Shown here: positions 11,801 to 23,485 of the stretch, piece by piece
Numbering within the stretch: position 1 is the stretch's first letter
Layout: each line of letters opens with the position of its first letter
Origin: Symsagittifera roscoffensis
Lineage: Eukaryota > Xenacoelomorpha > Acoela > Convolutidae
NCBI RefSeq assembly: GCF_963678635.1
Contig: NC_087071.1
Span: 26,955,378-27,019,377 of the forward strand
Direction of reading: 5' to 3'
Length of the DNA stretch: 64,000 bases
The notes under the pieces: model-generated
Databases searched by the model: none
What the model was told of the DNA's origin: nothing
What the model saw: the letters and a program-made list of their open reading frames with translations, nothing else
Translations under genes and position numbers: made by a program

Positions 11801-14800
11801 ATTGATATTAAAATTTAATTTATTGGGATGCTTTCAGCTAACCGAAATATCAGGAACTTGCTGGATCATTAAACCAAACACGTAAAAACTATATCAGTTT
11901 TGTATTCAAAGATCATGGAAATGATTTTTCGTGAGCTATGGTTATAAGTTCTAGGTTCATGGCAAGATACATTTTATTTCAATTTCAATTTTTGTTCTGC
12001 GAATAGTATGTATTGTTGTACAAATCTGAGTCTTCGGTTCATGCAAATAATGCAGTAAGCAGTATTATGCATTTGCAGTTTAAGAATCTGCCCCTCCTGT
12101 TTTCGATTTACTGGCACATCAGTTTTTAGACGCACCACTGAATTGATTATGTCCTATGGACGATATAGAGTCTATCATTGAACCTTGTTTTTACTGTGTG
12201 GTTTAAAATACTCTGGAATCAGTGAAAAAATTAATTTGTTTCAATTACAAACTGACTAGAAATCAATGCAAATTGGAAGTGGGACACGTGTTGATTTGTC
12301 GCATTGACTTGGGTTTAAATGTGGTATTGTTTTAAACCAGATTGAAAACCAATTTCTGCTTTAATATAATGGTTAAATAAACTGTTTTATAAGGCATTTT
12401 GCAATCTGCGGGTATATCTTTCTACAAAAGAAACTTTCTAATCTTTTGATCATTGTTGTCGAAACCTTGTACTACTGTTCAGCTAATCGTGGTTTTTATT
12501 CTTCTTTTATAGTTAATGCAAAATTTATGGCAATATCAATGACCTTGAGCTATTTATTTTAGGGAAAAACTAAAGCAATTTAGGTTTATTCATTTATTGT
12601 AACCAGTTTTTACGTGTGGAAATCAGTGAGAAACTATAATCCGACGTCGAAATGAGTAATCTTAGGTGAATTATCTTCGTTCAGATTCGTTGACCGAAAC
12701 GGATATTGCCAACAATTTGGCTTTAACTATAAAAACTCGTTTTCATCTGATGTGTATTTTGATAGCCATTTTGCTTGCCTGCGTGTATTCATTGTGCTAA
12801 GTCTGTTTTTGGACGAAGTGCTCACATTGATTATGAAAAATCGATAAAGTGAAAATAAAAATGTGGTGTTTGTTGAGAACAGATTTGACTATTTTACACA
12901 CACTTTTGTGTGACAATTCGAATTGGTATTGAGGTTTGCATGCTATTCAAGAACAATCTAAATGAAATTCTGTTTCGAAAAATGAATTTAGTTCATGTAA
13001 AATGGTTGTCGATATTGAGGATTTTGAGTTGTTTAATTGGTCACAAGACGGTGGGGGTGTGTCTTAAGTTAATTAATTTAGTTGATATTTTTTGCCTGTT
13101 TGAATGTGTGAAAAGTAGATTGTGACATCAAAAATGAGTTGTTTCAGGTTAATTAATTTTGTTCAGGATCGTATTTCCTAAAATATATTTAAAAAGTTTG
13201 GCACCAACGTTTCATACTAAACACCTTTAATGAAGTTTTGTTCAGGAGTGAATGTTGGCTCAATGGGTCTGCTGGCTCACTGTGTAACGTGCAGTGCGTT
13301 TCCTCTCCTCCACCGAACTCTACTAAGAGACTGGTCGGTAAAATTAGTCCTCGTCTCCACTCTTCTAGCATCAACTGTGGCTGCTCTTTGTATGGTCCTA
13401 TGGCCTTCGCCTGTCACTATGGTCATCATGTCCCTATTCCCTGGATTTCTGATGGGAGCACTCTTGTCTATTCCATTCCATCTGCTTACAAAGTATCACG
13501 ACAGGGAAGAGGTGAGGAAAACAGTAGATCATTTTACAATTGATGATTATTAATGAGTTTTGATGATAAGTTTGATATTAAAAAGAAATGGGCTGCTGTA
13601 AACGTTAATGAAATTGTCGATCTTGAATTTTTCGAATAAATAAGGTATCGACGTAGAAAAAGGGTTGGGAATGATTTGATCGCTGCGAATCTGAAAAGAA
13701 AAATAATTGCGACCAGTGTTTCGCGGTTGATGACTTTAAAGTCTTTTTGAAGCATAACTGAAGTTGTTTTTAAATGGTATCACGCTCGATCCCTTAACGA
13801 GTTGAATTACGTGTGCAATGGTGAGGCAAACGTCTGTAAAGCCACTAGTCTTAATTGATGCTGTTTTAAGGTCCCTTCTGAAAAAATTGTTTTATTGCAT
13901 CTGGCTGTTTAAGAGTAATGAACGTAGTAGTGAAGACTCTTATCTCTTATATAAGTCTTGCTGATTTCTGTTTTTTTTAAAGTCTTAAAATATTGATGCA
14001 CTTAGGTATAAATGCGTTTTTTGAGTTCAGTTGAAATTCATCTGCTGAAAGTGACGTAAATAGCACTCTTCGAATAGGAACGTGCAAATGGCGCAAAAAC
14101 TCGTGAACGATTTCTAGTTTCGAAAGTGGAATTTAATTTTTGGTTTTCCAGTGGAATAAAAACTTACCTGTTGATCCAGTTTTCTCAAGTTGGGTTAATG
14201 TTATAAAAAAAAAGCGCCAGTCATAAATCGTTCCAGTAATTCAACGAGCTTAAAGGGCATCTATTTTTTTCTTTAAAATTCGAATGTTGAGATTTTTTCA
14301 ACAAAGTCGGTGTTTTTTTCTATGTTTATTTGCGTTCATTGCGCTTGTCAAATCTTCGATTGGCTATGTTCAAATATTGAAAATGACACGTAACTGACTC
14401 GATGTGAAAACTGATTCTATGATACAAAGAAGGTTTTTGTTCTTTTCGGAACCATTCAAATTATAATTTTATCAAATCAATTAGACAAGCCAGCTTAGTG
14501 TTTTACGAGCAGCCACTTTTTTTCCTAATCAAAGTCGCACATTTAATTCTTTGATTTTTTTCTGACAGTTAAGAATGAAAGAAAGAATTTAGTTCTGCAA
14601 ACAAGTACACGACATGATATCAACACAATCAAACAAATGCTCAAAACAAAAATTATTTATCATTGAAGTTTAGATTAACGAAAGGATAGACAAAAGGATT
14701 ATTAAACTCCCACTGATAGCTTACCATATTCTATTGACATTTAAAAATACTGATGAAAAGTCATGGACGTTGTGAATACTCTTATATAGGTCTTTCGTTA

Positions 14801-16353
14801 TTATTATTTTTTAAATCAAAAAGTCTTAGGTCTTAAGATTTGTTCACGCTCGAATTTGATGTTTTGCTTGCTTGACTTTTAATTTCTCATTCTCTTAAGT
14901 TGGCTCATTTCCTTGAAAGAAAGGAAAACTCCACTATCATACAGCAAAAGTTTCGAAAGTGGATTTATATTTTCAGATTTGCCAGCGGAATGAAAAATTA
15001 ACCTATCGGTCCAGTTTTCTTAAATTGGGTAACTTTTTTATATGATTGTAGGTCGTGATTATTTTTTTAAAGAAAGTCTTAAAACTTGTTCAGATTCAAA
15101 TTTTCTTTTTGGCGGTTTGACTTTTGATTTTTTCTAAAGCTCATTTCCTTTATTTAATGGAATGCGAACTCCACTATTGAAACGCAAAAGTGTAAAGATA
15201 TGAAAAACGTGATCGACTTCTAGTTTCGAACGTGGAATTTAATTTTCAGATTTCCCAGCGAATTGAAAAAATTACTTATTGATCCAGTTTTCTCAAGATT
15301 GGGTTACTTATCAAAAATAATTTCAATCATAAATTGTTCTAGGAATTCAAAGAATCTTAAGACCATCTATTTTTTTTGTTTGGAGTTCGAAACTTCAGGT
15401 TTAAAAAATAGGTCAGTTTTTTTTCTGTTAAGTTGCGTTCATTGACTGTTTTCCAACTGTCTGTTGGCTATGTTCAAAAAAGCGTCAATCATAAATTGTT
15501 CTTGAAATTAAGAGATATAATGCAATGTGTCTTTTCGTTGAGTTTTGAAAGTTGAAGTGTTTCAAAAAAAGTCAGTCAGTTTTTTTATTTCCTTGCGTTC
15601 ATGACTTCTCCAATTATGGAAACTAAATTTTGTTTCTTTTCTTATCTACTAATTCTATTTGGTCAGAAAAACTAATTTCTCAAAAGCTACATGTTTTGAG
15701 CCATCATATCTTTCCACTAGATGCACAACTAAATTGACCATCTCCCGTAATACTTATAAAAAAACTGAAGATTTTTCTCCCAAATTTATCAAAGAATTCT
15801 CAAAAATTCATTAAATATGCGATTTTTCTTAAACTAGCACGTATTGAGAAGTCACTTTTTTGGAGTAGATTCGGAGTTATATTGAACACTTGTGGTAGCT
15901 TTTTTAAGAAAAGTAATATTTATTATGGGAGTAGGTTTTCAGAATCAAAAATAACTTTCACTCCATTTGATTCAGGTGTTCATGTGGGACTCTGTTCATC
16001 CTCGTGGAGTGGGAACAGATGTGGCCATCCTCGACTCCATGTACTTCTTAGCCGAGTTCTCACTATCAGTATTCGACTCTGTCTTCGTATTCTTAGTCGG
16101 CTCAACTTACGCTTACATGTACGCTACAATAGTATTCGGGTTTGTAGCTTTCGGCTTAGCGTTCAACGTCGTATTTGATGAGTCATCACTTCCGAGCAGT
16201 ACATTGCAACATATCAAAGCGGAGTCTTTATTAGATGGTGTTTCATTATCAGCTGGGGGAACTTCTGTTCAGAAACTGGTAAGTGGAAAGCATAATGGAA
16301 GCAATATTGTAGTGGCAAATGGAAACACAGATGGGCACAGTGACATAGTTTAA
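5837..16353 (+). CDS. SLC45A (prostein-like) proton-coupled sugar transporter, six exons
   Basis: Exons: 5837-6026, 6099-6380, 6965-7273, 11544-11783, 13246-13511 and 15976-16353. All introns are GT-AG, the phases join without a break, and the total is 1665 nt (554 residues plus TAA). Matches to the SLC45 family of the major facilitator superfamily, which move sugars with protons across membranes, are: the N-terminal GLEV...AGFTYIPPLL block (about 22-40), YGRRKPFI (74-81) after TM2, DFCSQVALTPFEALLAD over the exon 2/3 join, FFTDFVGEAVFDGDP in exon 4, and DVAILDS (444-450) with the C-terminal VVFDESSL block in exon 6. About 12 hydrophobic segments are present. The central loop between exon 5 (TKYHDREE) and exon 6 is short compared with vertebrate SLC45A3/A1. 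I chose ATG 5837 because the conserved N-terminus begins nine residues later; an AG at 5823-5824 after a pyrimidine-rich stretch could be an acceptor for a 5' UTR intron or a trans-spliced leader. Which paralogue (A1, A3 or A4) it corresponds to cannot be settled, although A3 looks closest from memory. Confidence 0.93.
6667..6743. repeat. 77-bp perfect direct repeat, copy 2
   Basis: Exact copy of 5477-5553, located in intron 2 of the SLC45A-like gene. The lack of any mismatch suggests a recent duplication or gene conversion. Confidence 0.9.
8190..8590 (-). pseudogene. LINE reverse transcriptase C-terminus plus 3' UTR
   Basis: Reading leftward from about 8590, one frame gives GCIGGAASAAKRT, then AEKLSEKRYESYSETI, then CFALLRSAILHIRGSRS before a stop near 8363. 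The CFALLRSAI-x-RG-x-RS block is a typical last motif of a group of LINE proteins from cnidarians, molluscs and lancelets (from memory). The following about 170 bp toward 8190 is the 3' UTR shared with 3778-3962. Only the 3' end of the element is present, as expected for a 5'-truncated insertion. It lies antisense in intron 3 of the SLC45A-like gene. Confidence 0.65.
9201..9278 (+). ncRNA. tRNA-like sequence / SINE head with pol III A and B boxes
   Basis: TAGCGTAGAGGT (9208-9219) fits an A box and GGTTCAAACC (9249-9258) fits a B box, 41 bp apart as in a tRNA. Bases 9201-9207 can pair with 9269-9275 as a 7-bp acceptor stem with two wobbles, and six T residues follow at once, as in a pol III terminator. 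The T stem and D stem pair poorly, and no anticodon arm is convincing. I infer a decayed tRNA gene or tRNA-derived SINE head, not a working tRNA. Confidence 0.5.
9600..9900 (+). repeat. Interspersed repeat A, rearranged partial copy
   Basis: 9620-9660 matches the 3' end of repeat A (…GTCTGTNGGCTATGTT) and 9790-9900 matches its middle (GAAAGTGGATTTTAA…, CCTATTGATCCAGTTTT). The order is inverted relative to full copies at 14-15 kb, so two partial copies are probably adjacent. Confidence 0.5.
9960..10945 (+). repeat. Interspersed repeat B, copy 1
   Basis: Shares long blocks in the same order with 37,180-37,750: AAACTAC…, TAAAG/CACTGTTTCAGGTTGTAATT, TTTTCGGCTCAACAGGTTTCG and a closing stem-loop around CGAAGC…GCTTCGCC. 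It includes a perfect 18-bp palindrome at 9980-9997 (GTGAACAACGTTGTTCAC). No coding capacity was seen. Confidence 0.65.
13905..15620 (+). repeat. Array of interspersed repeat A units in SLC45A intron 5
   Basis: Four imperfect units run in the same orientation: about 13,905-14,375, 14,740-15,050, 15,065-15,475 and a 3' part at 15,475-15,620. A full unit of about 400 bp starts with ACTCTTATATAGGTCTT, contains CGTGATCGACTTCTAGTTTC and TATTGATCCAGTTTTCTCAA, and ends in CTGTCTGTTGGCTATGTT. Other copies lie at about 18,225, 18,835, 19,905, 34,660 and 36,680. No reading frame is kept; I do not recognise the family. Confidence 0.7.
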
Positions 16354-18219
16354 TCTTTATATTTGGTTGCAGCGCTGTATTTTGGTCTATTTTTTGTTTC
16401 TTGTCTCTTCCTTGCAAAACTTGATTGCGAAATTTGCTTTGCTGAAGTCATTGAATATAGGTTAAAAGAAAAGCACTATAAGTTTAAAATCATTCTACAA
16501 TTATTTTAGAAAGTACTGCTTCTATTTGGTAAGTAATTGTGACCGTGGTTGAATATTTTGTAGCGATGAGAAACTGAAAAATAACTAATTTATAATGCTG
16601 ATTTTCTTTCAAGTGGTTTGTGAAATTGTTCCTTATTGCAAACTAAGTTTTCTGGTATAAAGTGAATTTTTTGTATATAGACAATAGACATTAGTGAACT
16701 GAGAAAATCTGTTCCAATAAATTAAGCCCTAAAATTATCCGGCTTGTGATCAACAGCTAAGGCTAACCAATGGCCATTTATCAGCCAACAAACGGGTCAA
16801 GAATGCTCATACGAGAATGTAACTCACCCCAAATGAAATATAATGATTAGTTGGTGTACACAATTTCAAAAAAAAAATTGAAAATTTGGTCAGACCAAAA
16901 TAGGTATAACTATTTGTAATTTTATAAGTTCACTAATGTCCCTCAGCCTATTTTCTACTGCTAGGAGATGAGTTATAATATGGAGAAATTTGAATTCTGA
17001 TAGTGATAGCTATGAATTTTGTTTCGTTATCATAATGAATTTCTTGCAAGTATGTGATTTTTGTGCATCATCAAATTGTCATTCAACTTACAAATTATAT
17101 TTAGAGAAGTTAAACGGTTGAAATATTTTTTGTATTTTAGGTTGGTTTTGTAACCGGAATCGTGTTTTATGGTAAGCTTAAGACTTCAAGAGTCAAAAAC
17201 GGTAATCTCAAAGTTTTCATTTTCAAACGGGGTGCAAATATGAAATTTGAAAACAGTTGGATTTTTTACTTTGGGCACACTTAAGTTTTCGGTCTAACAC
17301 ATTTGACCCGAGGTGCTAATTTGATGTTGTTTCTCTAATTAGGATGCTGGATAAAGTCTTTCTTGTATATTTCCCTCTGGTTTTGGTTTCGTATGTAGTA
17401 AATCGACCCAAATGAATTTCCCAATTGTATAAAATGAGGACCATGATCAAATCATTTCAAATTGTAATTTACTATTGTACAAACTGTTTTCAAAGAAAAA
17501 GCTGCATTTAGGAACCCGAGAAACGAAATAGGTAAGAGCGTGGAAGCGGAACGATTCCTCTTTTAAACAAATTTTGTGAAGTCTGTATAAATAACAACTA
17601 GAAACCTCAAAATATCACAAGAATTCTCCTAATTTTTGTTTCAAAATGTCTTCTAAATAAATCACCACTTTTAAAGCACCACTTGTTTGTTTGGATGTTT
17701 GCAGAATGCGTGTTTTGAGTTGTTGGTATTTAATGTACGGCTTCAAATTCCTTAAACGAAGAATTTAGGTACATTTTTATATCAACACAGGCAAGAACCC
17801 ATGGCAAGCAGTCGAATAGGTCAAGCTTAAATCCGACATAAAATTAAATGCATACATGAACTTATCAGAAGTTTGTAAAAAAATATATATAAACCTAAAA
17901 AACTAATTCATGTTTGACATAAATTTTTTTGACATTTTAACAACACACGCGCTTTGATTAAGTTCGAAAATGTGAAAGAACGAGATTTTATCGCGGTGGA
18001 AAACTTCTCTTTCAGCGAAGAGTTTAGACAACTTCATCGCCTAAATAGAGCTGTCCTTGCCGAAACTAGGTTCATTAGAACCGTAGTATAAGATTCAGGT
18101 AAGCCAATAAAAGCTTCTAGTGTGAACTGTCTAGATGCACAGAAGTGTTTCTTAGCCATTGGAAAACTTTATTTGTATATGGTTCAATGGTTAATCGAAT
18201 TTTGATTTGAATAAGTTTC
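16354..18219. other. 3' UTR and intergenic, no gene seen
   Basis: AT-rich DNA after the SLC45A-like stop codon. Apart from the AATAAA at 16,716 nothing could be supported; no exon with paired splice sites and a family match was found on either strand. Confidence 0.5.
16716..16721 (+). promoter_or_regulatory. Candidate polyadenylation signal AATAAA
   Basis: First canonical AATAAA after the SLC45A-like stop codon, about 360 bp downstream. Fits a short 3' UTR. Confidence 0.5.
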
Positions 18220-18224
18220 ATGAA

Positions 18225-18660
18225 CTTAGTGAATACTCTTATATAGGTCTTGGTGATTTTTTTGTTTTTTTTATAGGAAAAAGTCTTAAAAACTACTCGT
18301 GCTCAAATTTGATTTTTCGATGTTTGATTTTTGGTTTATTTTTAAATTCAGTTAATTTCCTTTGATAAAATGGAGGCAATCTCCACTATCTAACATCAAA
18401 AGTCTAAAGGCGAAAAATGAGATCGAAGTTAGTTTCGAAAGTGGGTTTTAATTTTCAGATTTTTCAGCGGAATGAAATGTTTTCCCGTTGACCCAGTAGT
18501 CTCAAATCGGCTTACTTGTATCAAAATGTTGTGAATTATAAATTGTTCTACAAAATCAAAGAGCCTCAATGTCAATTTTTTTCTTGGAAGCTCGACAATT
18601 TCTTTTTCTGTTTCCTTACGGTCACGGCTCTTTTCCAACTGTCTATTAACCGCTATGTTT
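18225..18660 (+). repeat. Interspersed repeat A copy
   Basis: Near full-length unit, from ACTCTTATATAGGTCTTGG to CTGTCTATTAACCGCTATGTT, in the same orientation as the array at 13.9-15.6 kb. Confidence 0.65.
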
Positions 18661-18834
18661 TATCAAATTTGAAATGAAAATGGACTGATTTCATAGTGAA
18701 ATATTGAAAAAAGTTCTATTGCAATATTTTTCTGTAACTGGATTAGTCGCATTCAAAATTCAAACTAAGAGTCTTCAAAACTCAAAAAAAAAATACGTGT
18801 TCCTAAGTGTAAAAGAAAGAAATAATTTTCACTA

Positions 18835-19145
18835 ATACAGGTCTTGATGATAATTTCATTAAAAATTTTTGGCTCTTTTTCCTTCTCCCCATCTCACTCT
18901 AAAATCATTTTAATGGCATAATGAGTGTTTTTACAAGGTTAATTATGAATACCAAATATGTTTGCCATGGTCTAGTTAGTCCGTAAGTCATTTTTCAGAA
19001 CAATCACTATGTGAACAAATTGTTACTTGTATATGCACTTTTGAGTTCAATTTCATCTGCTAAAGTTGGGTAAGTTGCGCTCTCCAATAGCGAAAGCGGA
19101 AATGGCACGACAAAATTAACGTGAACGACTTAAAGTTTCGAAATT
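18835..19145 (+). repeat. Interspersed repeat A, 5' portion
   Basis: Begins with ACTAATACAGGTCTTGATGAT and includes a GAGTTCAATTTCATCTGCT block matching 14,025-14,130. The 3' half is replaced by unrelated sequence (19,144-19,404), which has an 86-codon open frame without recognisable domains. Confidence 0.5.
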
Positions 19146-19904
19146 GTTAGTTCGAACTTTGCCACGAGAGGCGAATACGTCCAACAAAGCATCACAAAAA
19201 ATTTTGAACAAAAATACACGGAAAATCACTTGTGAATTAAGGAACACTTTTTCATTTTTTTGTAATGAATACGAGCTGTTGACCCGAAATAAAGCTAAGC
19301 AACTGCCGGTGCAGTTTGATGCAAAGCATTTGACGTGGAAAAATTTAAGACAAAAAGATATAGCGTTACTTGAAATTTTGGTCGAAAAAAGGAATTTTGA
19401 CTAGGGAAAAAGGGGATAGAGAAAAGATGTGGTTTTTTATTCATTGACCCTACATCAAAAGGTAGATAACTCCTCATTTTCAAAGCAAGCTGTCATGATA
19501 ACAATAAAAAATAAGTTGAGAGTGGAAATGTTGGAACTGTTGTCTGTAATTTCTCTTGATATATCAAGTTATGGGAGCCATATTGCGTTAAAAGCTTGCA
19601 ATTTTTTATCTCCGAGAAAACATGCTGTATTGGTAAGTTGAACGTTTTCGATACATGTAATTTTTTCAGATATAAATCAACTCCTGTATATCTGGCCGGC
19701 ATAAATATCTAATAGTAGTAAAGTCCATGTCATATGTGTAGAATTTTCTTTTTCATCTATAATAGCCCAATTTTTCGCTGAAATTTAGCCTCATCAAATT
19801 TTAAAAAACATCGGAAAATATTTAATTTATCGGCCATGCTATTCAACCAGCTCATTTAGGTTGATATTTGACATAAAAAAATTTATTCAGAGTCGATGAA
19901 TGTT

Positions 19905-20190
19905 GTGACGGCAACCTACATTATCGAACAGCAAATGTTTAAAGATACCGAAAAACATGATCGACTTCTAAATTCGAAAGTAGATTTTAACTTTCAGATT
20001 TTCCAGCGGATTAAAAGTTTGACCTATTGACACATTTTTCTCAAATTGTGTAGTTTTATCAAAGACAAAATTAAAACAGGAAGTGATTTCATACTCAAAA
20101 AGGTTTTATTCACTTTGAAATTCGAAAGTTGAAGTTTTTTTTAAAAAAAAGTACGCTGTATTTTTTTTCTGTTTCTGGTGGCTATGTTTT
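19905..20190 (+). repeat. Interspersed repeat A copy
   Basis: Matches the family from ACAGCAAATGTTTAAAGAT through GATCGACTTCTAAATTC and CCTATTGACACATTTTTCTC; the 5' third is missing. Confidence 0.6.
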
Positions 20191-20904
20191 TGGATATGGT
20201 TGTGCTGAAAGTTAGTTAACTAAACAGGAAATATTTGGTTAGGGCTATTAATTGTTTTCATTCAGATTGAAAAATTTCTTTTTTGTTTTTTTTTTTAGCT
20301 CGGAACTGATTCAATTTTGTGAACTTTTTTGTTGTGACACACAAAATGAAAGTCTTTACAGATACAAAAAATGTCATTTATTTTTTGTGCTTGTAGATAT
20401 AACGATTTTTAATAAAGCAATTAGATAATTAAGTCTGTAGAAAATTATGGATTTTTTTGGATATTCAGATATTTTGGATATTTTTGATATTCAGATAAGC
20501 ATGTAATTTAAATATTCGCCGAAATAAATTTTAATTTGAGGGCTCGTCGCCACTTTCTGTCCTCCATTATTCTTAACTTTTTCAGCGCGTTCTTATAGCC
20601 AAAAGTGTGATATTTCACAATTTAAAGCAAGAAAATGCTGTCTGTTCAGAATGGCCTGTTTGTGGTTCGTACAATATTCAACTTCCCCTCACCACCCGCG
20701 CCTCACAAGCATCGATTTAACCAGTGGGTTATGGTTGTAAATAAAGTTCAAATGTGTTAGGAAATCCCTTATTAGTTAGCTCTCTATATTTTGAAAGTCA
20801 ACTGGATCCTGTTAACAAGTTGTGCAAGTTAAAAACTGCAAAAGTTCTCAAAACTTTACAATAAAAGACATTCGTTGGTTCCTTCTTATGAAAACGAAAA
20901 CGGT

Positions 20905-22189
20905 AGTTTTGATTGATTTCAGAACGCTAAAAGCTCCCCTGAAAGTTTGTGCTAAATGACTGATACTCTCCGGCAGAGGCTCCGTAAAAATAATTTTCAA
21001 TTGAAATAATTGCAATAATTATTGTTTTTCGTTTCTCAAAAATTAAAGTAATTGATTTTGAACTTATTATAATAGCAATAATTTATTGCGGCAACCAAAA
21101 TCATTGCAATTATCAGACTTGATTAAAATCCAAATATGAGCCAGAATTTTACCGACCTTACGCCCAAAGAACGAGATGCCATCAAAATATTCAAAAAATA
21201 ACACCAATGGAACCAACTATTACCAAAATCTCATTTGCAGAAAAAATTTTGCGTAAAAGCGGAGCTAGTTTCAAAAATGATTTGATTTGTACAATTTTTT
21301 AATGATTTCATAATTTTTGGGAATAAAAAATTATGGCAGTAATTGAATTTCAACTTAAGATAATTTCAAAAATTAATTGCAGCTAGAAAATTTACACAGC
21401 AATTGATTTTCAGTTGCAATACTACTGCAATTAATTTTACTGAGCCCCTGCTGTCCGGTTTTGGGCACAGTCCATCTTTTGATATTTTGCTACGATATCT
21501 GCTTGCGTGGCTACGATACACTATGCTTCGACTTATCTTCTGTCGCAACACTTAGGCCGCTTAATCGTCCCGTTTTTGCTTTTCCGGCTCATCAGGTCCA
21601 TTATCCCATTTCTAATATTTAGTCATTAGTCGCATATATTGCTTTGTGAACAAATTGTTGGTCCCTCACTTGACTATCAAATTTTGCTCATTGTGATTTA
21701 CGCGTGAGCTACCTAATCAGAGCACAGCGTAGCTGTAGTCCCGCCGGGACAAGTAGCGAAAAAAACATCGTTTACAAGAGAGGAGCCGAACTCGCGATGC
21801 CTTTTTTTGGACGACTAATAATCACGCCTGGTAATCAATTATTGCCCTGGGAATGCATACTCCTTAGTTTTTGATTAGCATTGACTAGCCAGTTTCTTGA
21901 GCACAACTGAAACCAGGTTAACAATCATAATACTTTAAAAAATATGAGCTGTCAGTTTTTCTTTCAAAATAGACGTAGAATTGTTGAATTAAAATAATTT
22001 TGGCAAGTAGTTCGGTGATTTTGCGTCAAAAAAAGAAGGTGAGTGTCAATGTCGAAAGTTCGAACTTTAACGGATCACACATTATTTATGAACTTGTATC
22101 AGCCTGATTGTATCAAAAGATGAACTAACTGCTTCATCAATTTTTCATGCTCTTCCTTCAAAGCGAGATATTGAAATTTGACAAAGTTT
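20905..22189 (+). repeat. 1.29 kb tandem duplication, unit 1
   Basis: Unit 1 matches unit 2 (22,202-23,485) along its whole length with mostly point differences and a few short indels; the offset is about 1297 bp. Each unit contains the same hAT-type MITE. The only open frames are short and shared between copies, so nothing suggests a gene. Confidence 0.9.
20974..21450. mobile_element. hAT-type MITE with 8-bp target duplication, copy 1
   Basis: The 477-bp element starts CAGAGGCTCCGTAAAA and ends with the complement of CAGGGGCTCAGTAAAA. It is flanked by CTCTCCGG (20,966-20,973) and CTGTCCGG (21,451-21,458), an 8-bp duplication with one change. The CAG ends and 8-bp duplication are the hallmark of hAT transposons. 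The interior is AATT/TTGCAAT-rich and codes for nothing. Confidence 0.8.
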
Positions 22190-22201
22190 GACTAAAAGGG
22201 C

Positions 22202-23485
22202 AGTTTTGATTGATTTCAGAACGCTAAACGCTCCCCTGAAAGTTTGTGCTAAATGACTGATACTCTCCGGCAGAGGCTCCGTAAAAATAATTTTCAATTG
22301 AAATAATTGCAATAATTATCGTTTTTCGTTTCTCAAAAATGAAAATAATTGAGTTTGAACTTATCATAATTGCAATAATTTATCGCGGCAACCAAAATAA
22401 TTGCAATTATCAGTTTTGATTATAATCCAAATGTAAGCCACAATTTCACCGACCTTACGCCCAACGAACAAGATGCTATTAAAGTATTCAAAAAAAAAAT
22501 AACACCAATGGAACCAACTACTTCAAAATCTCATTTGCAGAAAAAACTTTGCGTAAAAGTGGAGCTTGTTTTCAAAATGATTTGATTTGTACAATTTTTA
22601 AATTATTTCATAATTTTTGGGAAATAAAAATTATGGCAGTAATTGATTTTCAACTTAAAATAATTGCAATAATTAATTGCAGTCAGAAAAGTTACACAGT
22701 AATTGATTTTCAGTTGCAGTATTACTGCAATTAATTTTACTGAGCCCCTGCTGTCGGGTTTTGGGCACAGTCCATCTTTTGATATTTTGCTACGATATCT
22801 GCTTGCGTGGCTACGATACACTATGCTTCGACTTATCTTCTGTCGCAACACTTAGGCCGCTTAATCGTCCCGTTTTTGCTTTTCCAGCTTATCAGGTCAA
22901 TTATCCCATTTCTAATATTTAGTCATTAGTCGCATGTATTGCTTTGTGAACAAATTGTTGGTGCCTCACTGGACTATCAAATTTTGCTCACCGTGATTTA
23001 CGCGTGAGCTACCTAATCAGAGCACAGCGTAGCTGTAGTCCCACCGGGAGAAGACTCGAAAAAACATCGTTTACAAGAGAGGAGCCGAACTCGCGATGCC
23101 TTTTTTGGACGACTAATAATCACGCCTGGTAATCAATCATTGCCCTGGGAATGCATGCTCCTTAGTTTTTGATAACCATTGACTAACCAGTTTCTTGAGC
23201 ACAACTGAAACTAGGTCAACAATAATAATACTTTTAAAAATATGAGCTGTCAGTTTTTCTTTCAAAATAGACGTAGAATTGTCGAATTTAAATTATTTTG
23301 GCAATTAGTTCCGTGGTTTTGCATCACAAAAAAAGGTGAGTGTATTTGTCGAGTGTTCAAACTTTAACGGATCACATATTGCTTATGAATTTGTATCAGC
23401 CTGGTTGTATCAAAAGATGAACTAACTGCTTCACCAATTATGCATGCTCGTCCTTCGAAGCGAGATGTTGAAATTTGACAAGTTT
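22202..23485 (+). repeat. 1.29 kb tandem duplication, unit 2
   Basis: Direct copy of 20,905-22,189, beginning AGTTTTGATTGATTTCAG and ending in GAAATTTGACAAGTTT. A GTCCCGCCGGGAC palindrome that is perfect in unit 1 (21,738-21,750) is degraded here. Confidence 0.9.
22271..22750. mobile_element. hAT-type MITE, copy 2 (duplicated with its host segment)
   Basis: Same element at the same place in the second tandem unit, flanked by CTCTCCGG (22,263-22,270) and CTGTCGGG (22,751-22,758). The shared flank shows that insertion came before the tandem duplication. Confidence 0.8.

Noticed and set aside
13238-13543. 101-codon + strand frame overlapping SLC45A exon 5
   Set aside because: Out-of-phase shadow; the other frame carries the conserved SLC45 sequence with matching splice phases.
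19144-19404. 86-codon + strand frame as a new gene
   Set aside because: Begins on TTG within a repeat A remnant, no signal, domain or splice support; kept only as a note in the repeat entry.
21720-21830. tRNA/SINE-like words (GAGCTACC, GAGCCGAACTCGCGATGCC) in the tandem duplication
   Set aside because: The possible A and B boxes are in the wrong order on either strand and the arms do not pair.
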